Assembly (NCBI GenBank): GCA_947644715.1 | Contig: CANSAP010000003.1 | Span: 1 to 64,000, forward strand | Reading direction: 5' to 3' | From: an uncultured Bacteroidales bacterium | Lineage (GTDB): Bacteria > Bacteroidota > Bacteroidia > Bacteroidales > Muribaculaceae | DNA length: 64,000 bases | In this document: piece by piece, positions 53,461 through 62,968 of the stretch | Position numbering within the stretch: position 1 is the first letter of the stretch | Layout of the letters: each line of letters starts with the position of its first letter | Notes under the pieces: generated by a model | Database searches by the model: none | What the model was told of the DNA's origin: nothing | Seen by the model: the letters and a program-made list of their open reading frames with translations, nothing else | Position numbers and translations under genes: made by a program

Positions 53461-53979
53461 TTACGCATTAGTGAGTTCGGTGGTCTGAGTGTAAGTGCGG
53501 GTCTGCAACTCCTTGTCGAGCATATACATGCCGTACTTGTTACCCTCCACAGCCTCCACGGCATCAATCATAGCGCGGGCGGTATCCTCCTCCTCAACCT
53601 GCTCATTGATGAACCACACCAAGCGGTTTACGGAAGCGAAGTCGCGGTCTTTGTGAGCAATATGGGCGAGGTTATTGATGAGAGCGGTAACCTTCTTCTC
53701 ATGAGCGAGAGTCTCCTTGAACATATCCAGCACAGAGGGCCATTCAGTGGGCACGGCATCAATAGCCTTCAGTTCCACCTTGGCATCCACGGAATTCAGA
53801 TAATTCATGAAAATGCGGGCATGATCCTGCTCCTCCTGGAACTGCACCTTATACCAATTGGCCACACCGCGATGACCCTTCTTCTCTGCGTCCATAGCCA
53901 TAGAGAGATACAGGTAAGCCGACCACAGTTCGGCATTGATCTGGGCATTGATAGCCTCATGAAGTTCGTTGCTAATCAT
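53461..53979 (-). CDS. ftn: Ferritin
   Basis: 172 aa, non-haem bacterial ferritin, a four-helix bundle forming an iron-storing 24-mer. Ferroxidase ligands sit where expected: Glu17 (NAELWSAY), Glu50 and His53 (EEQDHARIF), with further Glu/Gln residues in EQVEEED. No bacterioferritin haem Met. Own promoter, divergent from a kinase gene. Confidence 0.95.
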   Translation of the reverse strand: MISNELHEAINAQINAELWSAYLYLSMAMDAEKKGHRGVANWYKVQFQEEQDHARIFMNYLNSVDAKVELKAIDAVPTEWPSVLDMFKETLAHEKKVTALINNLAHIAHKDRDFASVNRLVWFINEQVEEEDTARAMIDAVEAVEGNKYGMYMLDKELQTRTYTQTTELTNA

Positions 53980-54054
53980 ATCATTAGAGTTTTAATTGTG
54001 TTATATACATATATTGATGTGCCGTTAATGTCCTGCAACAGCATCTGCACCCTG

Positions 54055-54085
54055 CAAAGTTATAAATTTATTCATGAACCTGCAA
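54055..54085 (-). promoter_or_regulatory. Promoter of the ferritin gene
   Basis: On the minus strand TTG (54083-54085), 20 bp, TAACTTTG (54055-54062). The leader is about 70 nt. No Fur-like palindrome is evident. Confidence 0.75.
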
Positions 54086-54121
54086 CCCGCCGACCGGAAA
54101 CATTGCAGATTCGGATTGTCT

Positions 54122-54153
54122 TTTGGCCAAATGGATTGTTTTTGCTACCTTTG
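54122..54153 (+). promoter_or_regulatory. Promoter of the kinase-dgt-TPM operon
   Basis: TTTG (54122-54125), 20 bp, TACCTTTG (54146-54153). The -7 box lies inside an imperfect repeat GGATTG/CAATCC (54133-54138, 54158-54163). Confidence 0.75.
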
Positions 54154-54177
54154 TAAGCAATCCAAAAGCTGATTACT

Positions 54178-55758
54178 ATGCTGTTACGTCCTGGTACTCT
54201 TCTTCATAACGGTGCCTATCGAATCATTCGCCCGCTCGGGCAGGGAGGTTTCGGTATAACCTACCTTGCCGAAGAGGTGAACTCCGGCCGGCGCGTGGCC
54301 ATCAAGGAATTCTATTTCAAGGAGTTTTGCGAAAGGGTGGAGGAGACAGGTGTTGTTTCCGTGCCCTCCGTATCAAAGCGCGACTTCGTAGAGCGCTTTC
54401 GCAACAAGTTTCTGAAGGAGGCTATGCTGCTGATGCAGCTACGCCATGAAAATATTGTCAAGGTATTGGCTGTATTCTCCGAAAATGAAACCTCCTACTA
54501 CGTGATGGATTTCGTGGACGGAGGAACTCTTTCCGATGAACTACAAAGAGAAGGCACCCTTCCCCCTGAACGCACTCTAAAGATTGCGGATGACATCATG
54601 GATGCCCTTCTTTATCTGCACAAGCACAAGATAAACCATCTTGACATCAAGCCTGCCAACATAATGATTGACAGGCAATCCGGGCGGGCTCTGCTGATAG
54701 ACTTCGGTGTCTCAAAACAGTATGACAAGCTCACCGGAGAGGGTACTACCACAACACCGTTAGGCATAAGCGAAGGATATTCTCCTTTGGAGCAATACAA
54801 TCAAGGGGGCATAAAGCACTTTGCTCCTACAGCAGATGTTTACTCCTTGGGGGCTACCATCTACAAGATGCTCACCGGGGAGACTCCCCCCTCTGCCATT
54901 GAGGTATCACAAAAAGGAGATACAGCGCTGCTTCCTGTGGAACCGGCATCTATGGGAGCTGCCGTGAAAGCCGCCATGTCTGCACGCGCCTCTGACCGCC
55001 CGGCCTCAATCGGCATCTTTGCTGACATGCTACATGGGCGTTGCCCCCTCACAGCAATGGATGATTCCGGTCGCACCAAATTACATAGTGAGCATAATCA
55101 GAAGAATTGGATGCTCCCGCTCCTTATTGGCGGAGGTGTGATTTTTGCAATTGCATTGGGCGTTGTGGTTTTCTTCCTGTTTTTAACCGGCAGTACGAAG
55201 ACCATCGTGCCAACCCCCCCGTTTGACTCTACCTTGGTGGACTCTACTCAGACCCAAGCCGAAGCTGAGTTACAGCAAGCGCAAGCCGAACAACAGGCCC
55301 GACTCGCTTTCTCCACTGACTCAACCATTGTTGAAAATTTCACCCGCAAGTATCTGCTCGCACGCATATCCGATGAAAGCAATGACCGCATCTCCCCTTC
55401 CGGCCTCGAAAAAAATCTTTTCAAATTGCTCCGAGACTATGAAATGGATCCCACTGAGTTTTATGGTTCACCGAAAGACCCTCTTAAAGATGGAGCTATT
55501 AGGCATATCGGCAATGATGTCTATAAGCCTTCTCTGAAAATTGATAAAATAGTTGAAGAGGAGTGCCCGGAGGGAAAACTGTATCACCTCAGCTTCGCAC
55601 TCTACTACGATGGTGAATACGCCGGACTCAAAGAGATTAAAACTTTGAAGAACGGCGATACTGTGGAAATATACGACATCTGCACCGACACTTCTCAATA
55701 TCCCAACCATGTATGGGTGCGTGAAGCGTTGGCCAACTACTACAATTGGCAACTATGA
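54178..55758 (+). CDS. Membrane-anchored Hanks-type Ser/Thr protein kinase
   Basis: 526 aa. Kinase domain 14-285: Gly loop GQGGFG (21-26), Lys43 (VAIKEF), HLDIKPAN with catalytic Asp156, DFG (175-177), and an APE-like region. The catalytic loop reads HLD, not HRD, so it may not need activation-loop phosphorylation. One membrane helix (312-337) leads to an outside part: a Gln/Ala coiled segment (about 355-375) and a ~150-residue domain I do not recognise (no PASTA repeats). Its last bases overlap the dgt ATG (ATGA). Confidence 0.9.
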   Translation: MLLRPGTLLHNGAYRIIRPLGQGGFGITYLAEEVNSGRRVAIKEFYFKEFCERVEETGVVSVPSVSKRDFVERFRNKFLKEAMLLMQLRHENIVKVLAVFSENETSYYVMDFVDGGTLSDELQREGTLPPERTLKIADDIMDALLYLHKHKINHLDIKPANIMIDRQSGRALLIDFGVSKQYDKLTGEGTTTTPLGISEGYSPLEQYNQGGIKHFAPTADVYSLGATIYKMLTGETPPSAIEVSQKGDTALLPVEPASMGAAVKAAMSARASDRPASIGIFADMLHGRCPLTAMDDSGRTKLHSEHNQKNWMLPLLIGGGVIFAIALGVVVFFLFLTGSTKTIVPTPPFDSTLVDSTQTQAEAELQQAQAEQQARLAFSTDSTIVENFTRKYLLARISDESNDRISPSGLEKNLFKLLRDYEMDPTEFYGSPKDPLKDGAIRHIGNDVYKPSLKIDKIVEEECPEGKLYHLSFALYYDGEYAGLKEIKTLKNGDTVEIYDICTDTSQYPNHVWVREALANYYNWQL

Positions 55759-57104
55759 CACAGACTGCGGCCATGCAATGGCCTCGACTCATATCAAGCA
55801 AGCGGCTCGGGCTGGAACAGTATCATGACCCGCGGGCACACACCCGCTCTGACTTCCAACGCGACTTCGACCGCATGATTTTCTCATCCCCGTTCCGACG
55901 CCTTCAGAACAAGACGCAGGTGTTTCCGCTGCCGGGTTCCATTTTCGTGCATAACCGACTGACTCACAGCCTGGAAGTGTCGAGCGTGGGGCGTTCCATG
56001 GCAAATGTGGTGGCCGACGGGCTGCGCTCCCGCTACGAGGGTGAGGAATGGGTGCATCTGCTCCAGCACCTGGGTGACATCACCGCCACCGGCTGCCTCT
56101 GCCACGACCTGGGGAATCCTCCTTTCGGACACTCCGGCGAGAAGGCCATCGGAACCTTCTTCTCAGAGCAGGCGGGGCGCAACCTGCGTGGCGAACTGAG
56201 TGACGACGAGTGGAGCGACATCATCAATTTCGAGGGTAATGCCAACTCGTTCCGCGTGCTGACGCATCAGTTTGCCGGACGCCGCCCGGGGGGCTACGCC
56301 ATGACATATTCCGCCTTGGCATCCATCGTTAAGTATCCCTTCGCCTCCTGTCATGCCGGCAGCAAAGGGAAGTTCGGATTCTTCAATTCGGAGCTGGAGC
56401 TTTACCGCCGTGTGGCCGACGAGTTGGGAATTCCGGCGCTTGACGAGGCCCGCACCCGCTTCATGCGCCACCCGCTGGTCTACATCGTGGAGGCGGCCGA
56501 CGACATCTGTTATCAAATAATGGATATCGAAGATGCCCACAAGCTGAAGATTCTCCCCCACGAGCAAGTGGTGGAACTGCTGCTCGAGTTTGTCCCCGAG
56601 GAGCGGCGCGAGCATACGCGCGAGACTTTGCATCGGGTGAGTGACCCGAACGAGCGTGTGGCTTACCTCCGCTCCACTGCCATCGGCATCCTCACGGAGC
56701 AGTGTGCCGGAGCTTTCCTGGAGCATGAACAGGAGATTCTGCACGGCAAGTTGCAAGGTTCCCTCATTGAAAACATGCACAGCGAGGAGGCTCGACTTGC
56801 CTACAAACATTGCACACAAGTGGCCTACGCCAAAATCTATTCCGCCCCTGAAGTTGTTGATATAGAACTGGCGGGTCATCGAATCATAACTTATCTGCTG
56901 GAAAGGCTGTTGGAGGCTGTGCTACATCCTGACGAGTATGCATCGCGCCTGCTACTGCATAAGATTCCCGAGCAGTATGAGACAGATGCCCCCACCCGCT
57001 ACGGGCGCATTCAGAGTGTGCTCGACCATGTGAGCGCCATGACTGATGTCTACGCGCTCGACCTCTTCCGCAAACTGAACGGCCACAGTCTCCCGGCCGT
57101 TTAA
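55755..57104 (+). CDS. dgt: dGTP triphosphohydrolase (dGTPase)
   Basis: 449 aa from ATG 55755. HD-domain enzyme that splits dGTP to deoxyguanosine and triphosphate. VHNRLTHSLEVS supplies the first metal His, CLCHDLGNPPFGHSGE the HD pair, and ADDICYQIMDIED the last Asp. FSSPFRRLQNKTQVFPL is the usual N-terminal signature. A TTG 9 bp upstream is possible but the ATGA overlap favours the ATG. Confidence 0.93.
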   Translation: MTQTAAMQWPRLISSKRLGLEQYHDPRAHTRSDFQRDFDRMIFSSPFRRLQNKTQVFPLPGSIFVHNRLTHSLEVSSVGRSMANVVADGLRSRYEGEEWVHLLQHLGDITATGCLCHDLGNPPFGHSGEKAIGTFFSEQAGRNLRGELSDDEWSDIINFEGNANSFRVLTHQFAGRRPGGYAMTYSALASIVKYPFASCHAGSKGKFGFFNSELELYRRVADELGIPALDEARTRFMRHPLVYIVEAADDICYQIMDIEDAHKLKILPHEQVVELLLEFVPEERREHTRETLHRVSDPNERVAYLRSTAIGILTEQCAGAFLEHEQEILHGKLQGSLIENMHSEEARLAYKHCTQVAYAKIYSAPEVVDIELAGHRIITYLLERLLEAVLHPDEYASRLLLHKIPEQYETDAPTRYGRIQSVLDHVSAMTDVYALDLFRKLNGHSLPAV

Positions 57105-57114
57105 CACATTGATT

Positions 57115-58356
57115 ATGAACAAATATCTGCTACTGATAATAACCCTCATCCTGTCTCTGTGCCCGGCATTGGCCAAGGATTACAAGCCCTCGGATGTGCC
57201 GGATGTGCATAAGATTAACCGCGAGTGGTTCGTCTCCGACCCTGACTCGATGCTCTCTCAATCGGCCCGCAATCAGGCCAACTCCCGCCTGCGTGCACTG
57301 ATGGACACCACGGGTGCCGAGGTGGCTATCGTAATCCTCCCCGGCATCGGTGACTATGACATATTCGATTTCACCCAGAAGCTGGCAAGCAGCTGGGGTG
57401 TAGGCAAGAAGGACAAAAACAATGGCCTGATTGTGCTCTTCGACATGGGTGGACGTCAGGTGCGCATTCACACCGGCAAGGGGCTGGAGGGTGTGCTCCC
57501 CGACGCTGCTTGCAACCGCATTATCGACGAAGTGATTCTCCCCTGTATGCGCACCGGCGACTTGGATGATGCCGTGGTGGATACGAGCGATAAAATCTAC
57601 AACGTGCTAACCGATCCGGAAGCGGCCGCCGAGATTAGCTCCTCAAGTCCGAACGACGCAGTGGATTTCAGCGAGTTGGGGCGCGTCATCGGTTTGCTCG
57701 CAGCCTGTGTGGCTCTCGGCCTCTACTGCTGGATTGTGTGGAAACTCGTGCGACTGCGCGGCAAATCTGACTTCGAGAAGACGCGACTGATTTCATCCTC
57801 GATGCCCACCGTTTGGATTTTTGCGGTGCTCTCCTTGGGAATCGGCCTCCCCGGCGCGCTCCTGATGTTCTGGCTCTCAAAGCATTACCGCAACCGGCCG
57901 CGACGCTGCGACGTGTGCGGCACTATGATGCACAAACTCCCGGAAGATGAGGATAATAAATACCTTACCCCCTCGCAGGATCTTGAAGAGAATCTGAATT
58001 CAGTGGACTACGACGTGTGGCTCTGCCCGAAATGCGGCACCACCGACATCTTCCCCTTCGAACAGCAATCACCCTATCAGCCCTGCCCCCGTTGCGGTGC
58101 GCGGGCCTATTCCATGGTTTATGACCGAGTGGAGCAGACACCCACAGTCAATCGCCCGGGGCGCGGCGTGAAGGTCTATTGCTGCAAGAACTGCAACTTC
58201 CGCCATGAGAAACCCTACACAATTGCCAAGACCGTTCCCCCGGTAATCATAGGGGGCATCGGAGGCCGTGGCGGAAGCGGTGGCGGTGGCGGCTTCTCCG
58301 GCGGCAGCTGGGGAGGCGGCAGTTTCGGCGGAGGTGGAGCCTCCGGCAGCTGGTAA
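57115..58356 (+). CDS. TPM-domain (YgcG-like) membrane protein with zinc-ribbon Cys pairs
   Basis: 413 aa. Signal peptide (MNKYLLLIITLILSLCPALA), then a TPM domain about 35-165 with WGVGKKDKNNGLIVLFDMGGRQVRIHTGKGLEG. Two membrane helices (about 185-205 and 225-248) follow, then a cytosolic part with CxxC pairs (CDVC, CPKC, CPRC, CKNC) forming two rubredoxin-like knuckles, and a Gly/Ser tail (GGGGGFSGGSWGGGSF). Such proteins are linked to membrane-protein quality control or acid phosphatase activity in other groups. 10 bp after dgt; converges with the helicase gene. Confidence 0.88.
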   Translation: MNKYLLLIITLILSLCPALAKDYKPSDVPDVHKINREWFVSDPDSMLSQSARNQANSRLRALMDTTGAEVAIVILPGIGDYDIFDFTQKLASSWGVGKKDKNNGLIVLFDMGGRQVRIHTGKGLEGVLPDAACNRIIDEVILPCMRTGDLDDAVVDTSDKIYNVLTDPEAAAEISSSSPNDAVDFSELGRVIGLLAACVALGLYCWIVWKLVRLRGKSDFEKTRLISSSMPTVWIFAVLSLGIGLPGALLMFWLSKHYRNRPRRCDVCGTMMHKLPEDEDNKYLTPSQDLEENLNSVDYDVWLCPKCGTTDIFPFEQQSPYQPCPRCGARAYSMVYDRVEQTPTVNRPGRGVKVYCCKNCNFRHEKPYTIAKTVPPVIIGGIGGRGGSGGGGGFSGGSWGGGSFGGGGASGSW

Positions 58357-58365
58357 CCACCGTTC

Positions 58366-61300
58366 CTATTCTTCCGGCAGAGTGTGCAGATTAGCCGGAC
58401 GCCCGGGGCGCGCGTAGTTATCTATAATGATTACATCTCTGTCTATGGGCCTCGCGGTCTGTTCAGAAGCCTCACTACTCTTTCCGGAGAGGGGCAGAGT
58501 CGGTTCACCGGTCTCAAACAGCTCCGGAGTCAGAGTATAATTCCCCGCAGTCAAAAGCAATGAGGGGTCAACCTCGTCGGCCGCCGGCAGAGCAAGCCCG
58601 CCCAATGCGTCGCGCAGATAATCACCGATATACTGCGTGGCCGCCCGGTTTCCGGAGTGCACGGGCGCATAGACATGCAGCTCTCTGACGGCACGCGTGA
58701 AAGCCACATAGGTCTTGTTGAGCTGGTCCACAATCCGCTCCTGTTCATACTGCGCGTAAGCTTCATGGAAGGGGGACTCCGGATTAGCCATCTCAAGCGA
58801 GGGGGTGACCGGAATAAACGGAGGTATATCAGCCGGATTCAAGTCTTTCAGCCCGCGCGGAATATGGTCGGTCCATATCAGCTCACGCTTGACATCTGAT
58901 GCACTCGGGCATGGATTCCAATCAGCTTTGGGAATAATCACTACATCAAACTCCAACCCCTTGCTCTTGTGAATGGTCATGACGCGCAGAGCATCGACAC
59001 CCTCCGGAGCAGCTATCGCGCAGTTCTTACCGTTCTCCTCCCACCAACCCAGGAAGGAGGCTATATCAGCGGGATAAGACTCGCAATACTCCAGCACGGC
59101 ATCCTGAAAAGCAGCCACATAGGCGGCCTGCTCTCCCCCCAAGGTAGTAGTGAACCGCGCGGCTATCGCCTCCACAATAGCAGGAAGAGTGGAGGTTGCA
59201 GCATCACTCAGCATGGCCTGAATCTCATCCGGAGGGAGCATGGAATCAAGGTCGCGCTTAAGAATCGAGTCGAGCGGTTCATCGCGATGAGCGGCAAAAT
59301 AACAATGGAAGTTGGCCACGAACTGCGCCAGCTCATACTGGCGAATCTGCACCGGTCGCTGCTCAGCCTTCGCATCGGCAGGCTCCTCCGGATGGCGGAA
59401 GCCGCGGGCTATCGCCCCCAGCACCGCGAGAATAACCTTCACGGCAGCGGAGTCACCCACCTTCAGCGACTCTTCACTCAGAATTTCAATCGGCTTGTAG
59501 TCCTCGCATTCAGCCGTCATAGCCTTGTTATGCTCCATCAGAGCTGCTATGGCGGCCGCTCCGTCGGAGTTCCGGTCAGTGAGCAAAGCTATGTCAGAGA
59601 GCCGGTAGCCACGTTCGCGCAGGTCATCCACCAGGAAGCCAAGATAATCGTAGCAGGCCTTCTTCTTATTCTCCGGAGTCTCGCTGAGCTCGGCATACTC
59701 CCAGCCTATCGGAGTGTCGAAAGAGATATGCACATAGCCCGCAAGCCCGGAGCGCACCACCTGCTGCACGGCCCCCTCATAGAGCCGCTGCAGATAAGGC
59801 TCCGAGGAATTGTCGAGCAGCGCGGGGAGCAGCGTGAAGATGGAGTTGTTAGTGCGTACCACATGCGCCGAGGAGCGATAGTTGGCATTCATGCGCGCCC
59901 GCTCATGCAGCGGAGCCGAGGGGGAGGGAAGGATGCGGGTGGAGGGGAGCGCGCGAGCCACCCGATTATTGATAATGTCAGGCTCAGCGTTGCGGAAGCG
60001 ATAGATGCTCTGCTTTGCGTCGCCGATAATCAGGCATTCCTGCCCGGTGTCGGTGCTCTGTTCCAGCAGCGGGCGCAGGTTGGCCCACTGCATTACGGAG
60101 GTGTCTTGAAACTCATCAAGCAAGTAGTGGTTCAGGCGTGAGCCGATGCGCTCATAGATGAACGGGGTGTCGTCGCGGCTGATGATGCGTCGCAAAATCT
60201 CATTGGTGGCGGAGAGGGGGATGAGATTATTGTCGTTGCGGAAGAGTTCGGAGTTATGGCGAATGAAATGCAGCAGCCCCATATAATGCAGGCGCGAGAG
60301 CACCGTGTCGCGATATGCGCGCTCCTCCTGCCAAAGGAAGAGGGAGCGACCCAGCTCCCGGAAGAGGTCTGTTATCCGCTCATCGTCCCGCCACTTGCAA
60401 TCTTTTTTCAGGAAGTGTTTGCGTCCCGAGCCATCGAACTCCGGAGGCTCCGCACAGTAATACGCGCCTAACTTAGTTCCAAGTTTCGAGGGGTTAAGCT
60501 TGGAGTAGGGGCGCAGAGCGCGAATCGCATCCCAGGCACCTTTCATCCCGTTCCAGCAAGCGGAGGCATCCCCGCCGGCTGCCTCCTCCACCGCCCGGTT
60601 GAGGCGGTTGAAGCATCCGGCGGCGGTCGCAAAGAGAGTGCGCACCCCGCCGGCCGCCTCACGGCAGGCGTCATAGAAGCGGTCGAAGCGGGAAATGTCA
60701 GAGAAATAATCATCAAGCAGCGCGGCTTTCAGCTTGAACGACTCTTTATTCATCTTCTTGGCCAGATCGAGCAGGTCGGCATACACTCCGGCGCCGGATG
60801 ATTTGTTGAACATGTTCCAGCTGTCGCCTCTGGCCAGACGTTCCTGAATGGTGGTGCGTGCCCAGTTATGCACATATTCCCCCATCTGCTGCTCCTCGCC
60901 GGAATGTCCGGGAGTGGCAAGCGTGTTGACCATCGAAAGGGTGTGGTCCACCCCGACCTGCGCCAGATAGTCATCATTCAGCTCCACATGGTAGTTGTCG
61001 TTGAGGCGCAGCTCATAGGCAAAGGTGCGGAGCACCCCTTGAAAGAAGGTGTCGATGGTTGAGATGTTGAAGTGGCCGTAGTCATTGAGAAGAACCCGCA
61101 GAGCCGTGCGACAGGCGCGGGTGATGTCGGCGCGGGTGGCCTGTTTCCCTTCAGGTGTGAAGAGAATGTCATCCTCCTCACTCAGCCCCGGTCGTTCGCC
61201 GGTAAAGTCAAGCAGATAGTCGGGAGCACGCCAGTCGGCAGGCTCCTTTCCCGGCTCAGGATGAGGTACGGCCAGTGAGGCCAGCTTGCTCACTATGCGC

Positions 61301-61494
61301 TCCTTCATTTCATTTGTGGCCTTGTTAGTGAAGGTCACGCCAAGTATGTGGGAGTGACTTTCGCGCAACCCGGCGGCCGGGAGCAGCACATAACGGCCTG
61401 ACTCCTCATCCCGCTGGGAGATGAAGAGCCGGATGTAAGTTTTGGCGAGCTTGAAGGTCTTGCCCGACCCGGCAGAGGCGCGTTGCAGTATCAC
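58366..61494 (-). CDS. AddA/RecB-like UvrD-family helicase
   Basis: 1042 aa. Superfamily 1A motifs: Walker A ASAGSGKT (6-13), GVTFTNKAT (Ia), YLLDEFQDTS (II), GDAKQSIYRFRNAEP (III), MTIHKSKGLEFDVVIIP (V) and VAFTRAVRELHV (VI). After motif VI only ~110 residues remain and I see no PD-(D/E)XK nuclease domain, so it is shorter than classical AddA. No addB lies beside it. Likely a double-strand-break end-processing motor. Its ATG overlaps the SUI1 stop by 4 nt. Confidence 0.88.
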   Translation of the reverse strand: MILQRASAGSGKTFKLAKTYIRLFISQRDEESGRYVLLPAAGLRESHSHILGVTFTNKATNEMKERIVSKLASLAVPHPEPGKEPADWRAPDYLLDFTGERPGLSEEDDILFTPEGKQATRADITRACRTALRVLLNDYGHFNISTIDTFFQGVLRTFAYELRLNDNYHVELNDDYLAQVGVDHTLSMVNTLATPGHSGEEQQMGEYVHNWARTTIQERLARGDSWNMFNKSSGAGVYADLLDLAKKMNKESFKLKAALLDDYFSDISRFDRFYDACREAAGGVRTLFATAAGCFNRLNRAVEEAAGGDASACWNGMKGAWDAIRALRPYSKLNPSKLGTKLGAYYCAEPPEFDGSGRKHFLKKDCKWRDDERITDLFRELGRSLFLWQEERAYRDTVLSRLHYMGLLHFIRHNSELFRNDNNLIPLSATNEILRRIISRDDTPFIYERIGSRLNHYLLDEFQDTSVMQWANLRPLLEQSTDTGQECLIIGDAKQSIYRFRNAEPDIINNRVARALPSTRILPSPSAPLHERARMNANYRSSAHVVRTNNSIFTLLPALLDNSSEPYLQRLYEGAVQQVVRSGLAGYVHISFDTPIGWEYAELSETPENKKKACYDYLGFLVDDLRERGYRLSDIALLTDRNSDGAAAIAALMEHNKAMTAECEDYKPIEILSEESLKVGDSAAVKVILAVLGAIARGFRHPEEPADAKAEQRPVQIRQYELAQFVANFHCYFAAHRDEPLDSILKRDLDSMLPPDEIQAMLSDAATSTLPAIVEAIAARFTTTLGGEQAAYVAAFQDAVLEYCESYPADIASFLGWWEENGKNCAIAAPEGVDALRVMTIHKSKGLEFDVVIIPKADWNPCPSASDVKRELIWTDHIPRGLKDLNPADIPPFIPVTPSLEMANPESPFHEAYAQYEQERIVDQLNKTYVAFTRAVRELHVYAPVHSGNRAATQYIGDYLRDALGGLALPAADEVDPSLLLTAGNYTLTPELFETGEPTLPLSGKSSEASEQTARPIDRDVIIIDNYARPGRPANLHTLPEE

Positions 61495-61838
61495 TTGCTT
61501 ATATGCTTGAAGCCCATCTCTTTAAGGATGTCGTAGAGGTCTGCCCGTCGGTCACCCTGAATCAAAATCTCGCTGCCGCGTGTGGAGCCACCGGTGCCGA
61601 GGCGCTGCTTCAGGCGGGTGGCTATATCTTTCAGTTCGGCCGGGGTGCATGTGAAACCTTCGATGATGGTTGCGGTCTTTCCGGCGCGCCCCTTGCGCTC
61701 CATAATCAGATGGAGCTTTGATGTCGAGAGATACTCTGTCGAGGGAGCACTCACTTCGGAAGCCTCCTCAGCAGGAGCATCCGCGGGGTCAATACCCATG
61801 GCGCGGCTCTGTGCCAGCAATGCTTCTTTCCAATCCAT
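61491..61838 (-). CDS. SUI1/YciH-type translation factor
   Basis: 115 aa. The C-terminal ~70 residues are an eIF1/SUI1 domain (KTATIIEGFTCTPAELKDIA, then LKQRLGTGGSTRGSEILIQG, LYDILKEMGF). The first 45 residues are an Ala/Glu-rich linker. In E. coli YciH affects start-site fidelity in stress. Overlaps the helicase gene by 4 nt and follows the fdtB-like gene by 14 bp. Confidence 0.9.
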   Translation of the reverse strand: MDWKEALLAQSRAMGIDPADAPAEEASEVSAPSTEYLSTSKLHLIMERKGRAGKTATIIEGFTCTPAELKDIATRLKQRLGTGGSTRGSEILIQGDRRADLYDILKEMGFKHISK

Positions 61839-61852
61839 GAGAGTATTATGTA

Positions 61853-62968
61853 TTAGAATTTGTTGATAATCAACGATATGTCACGCGCATCCGCGGGAGT
61901 AACATTAGCTATCGGCAGACTGACAACCTCATCGGCCAGCTGCTCGGTGACAGGATAAGAGCCGGGGAACCGACCGGCGTAGCAAGGCTGCAGATGCGGG
62001 GGCACGGCATAGTGGATATCTGTGGGTATCCCCTGCCGATGCAAATAATCGCGAAAAGCATCCCGCTCCCCGACACGCACCACATACTGATGCCACACGT
62101 GGCTACACTCCGCGGCCACGACGGGCGTCAAAATCTTCGGATTGTCGATATGCGCCGAATATGCGTCAGCCACCTCTCTGCGCCGTGTGCTCTCCTCTTC
62201 GAGATGCCGCAGTTTCACCCTCAGCATGGCAGCCTGCATCTCATCCATGCGGCAGTTAAATCCCTCATAGATATTATGATAGCGACGGTCGCTGCCATAG
62301 TTGGCGAGCGCCCGCACGGCTCCGGCCAACTCCGCTGAATTGGTAGTCACAGCGCCGGCATCGCCGAGAGCACCTATGTTCTTGGTCGGATAGAAACTGA
62401 AGGCGGCGGCATCCCCCATGGCGCCGGTGCTCACTCCGGCTTCGGTGGCTCCGATGGCCTGCGCGTTATCCTCGATGATGAGCAGACCATGCCTGTCGGC
62501 AATTTCGCGGATAACCCGAGCTGCACAGGGGTGGCCATATAGGTGCACCTCCATGATAGCCCGCGTGCGGGGAGTGATAGCCCCCTTGATGCGTGTCGGG
62601 TCGAGGTTGAAGGTGACAGGATCCGGCTCCACAAGCACAGGCACAAGTCCGGCATCAGTGATGGCCAGTATGGAGGCTATGTATGTGTTGGCAGCGACAA
62701 TCACCTCGTCGCCGTCACGCAACATCCCCAGCTGCTTCCATGCGCGCAGAGTCAGGCGCAGAGCGTCAAGACCGTTGCTGACGGCCACTGCATAGCGCGC
62801 GCCGCAACTTGCGGCCAGCTCCCGCTCAAAGGCCTCGGTTTCCGGGCCATGCAGAAACCACCCGCTGCGCACCACGCGGCTGCAGGCCTCAATCAGCTCT
62901 TCGGCCAGCGGTGAGATGGTGGCTTTCAGGTCAACAAAAGGGAAAGGTTTATTCGAGGCTGCGCACAT
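61853..62968 (-). CDS. fdtB: PLP-dependent sugar aminotransferase (DegT/FdtB-like)
   Basis: 371 aa from ATG 62968 (MCAASNKPFPFVDL). DegT/DnrJ/EryC1 fold: SNGLDALRLTL (cofactor phosphate), EDNAQAIGA (Asp to the PLP ring), SFYPTKNIGALGDAGA (Schiff-base Lys). With the FdtA-like gene before it, it probably makes dTDP-3-amino-3,6-dideoxyhexose for surface glycans; the sugar stereochemistry cannot be read. Frames from 62983 or 63079 overlap fdtA more (35 and 131 nt) and add unlike residues, so are less likely. No acetyltransferase follows. Confidence 0.85.
   Translation of the reverse strand: MCAASNKPFPFVDLKATISPLAEELIEACSRVVRSGWFLHGPETEAFERELAASCGARYAVAVSNGLDALRLTLRAWKQLGMLRDGDEVIVAANTYIASILAITDAGLVPVLVEPDPVTFNLDPTRIKGAITPRTRAIMEVHLYGHPCAARVIREIADRHGLLIIEDNAQAIGATEAGVSTGAMGDAAAFSFYPTKNIGALGDAGAVTTNSAELAGAVRALANYGSDRRYHNIYEGFNCRMDEMQAAMLRVKLRHLEEESTRRREVADAYSAHIDNPKILTPVVAAECSHVWHQYVVRVGERDAFRDYLHRQGIPTDIHYAVPPHLQPCYAGRFPGSYPVTEQLADEVVSLPIANVTPADARDISLIINKF

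Noticed and set aside
58969-60141. A 390-codon open frame antisense to the AddA-like helicase
   Set aside because: It lies wholly inside a gene with intact helicase motifs, has no family signature and no promoter; long antisense frames are expected in GC-rich coding DNA.
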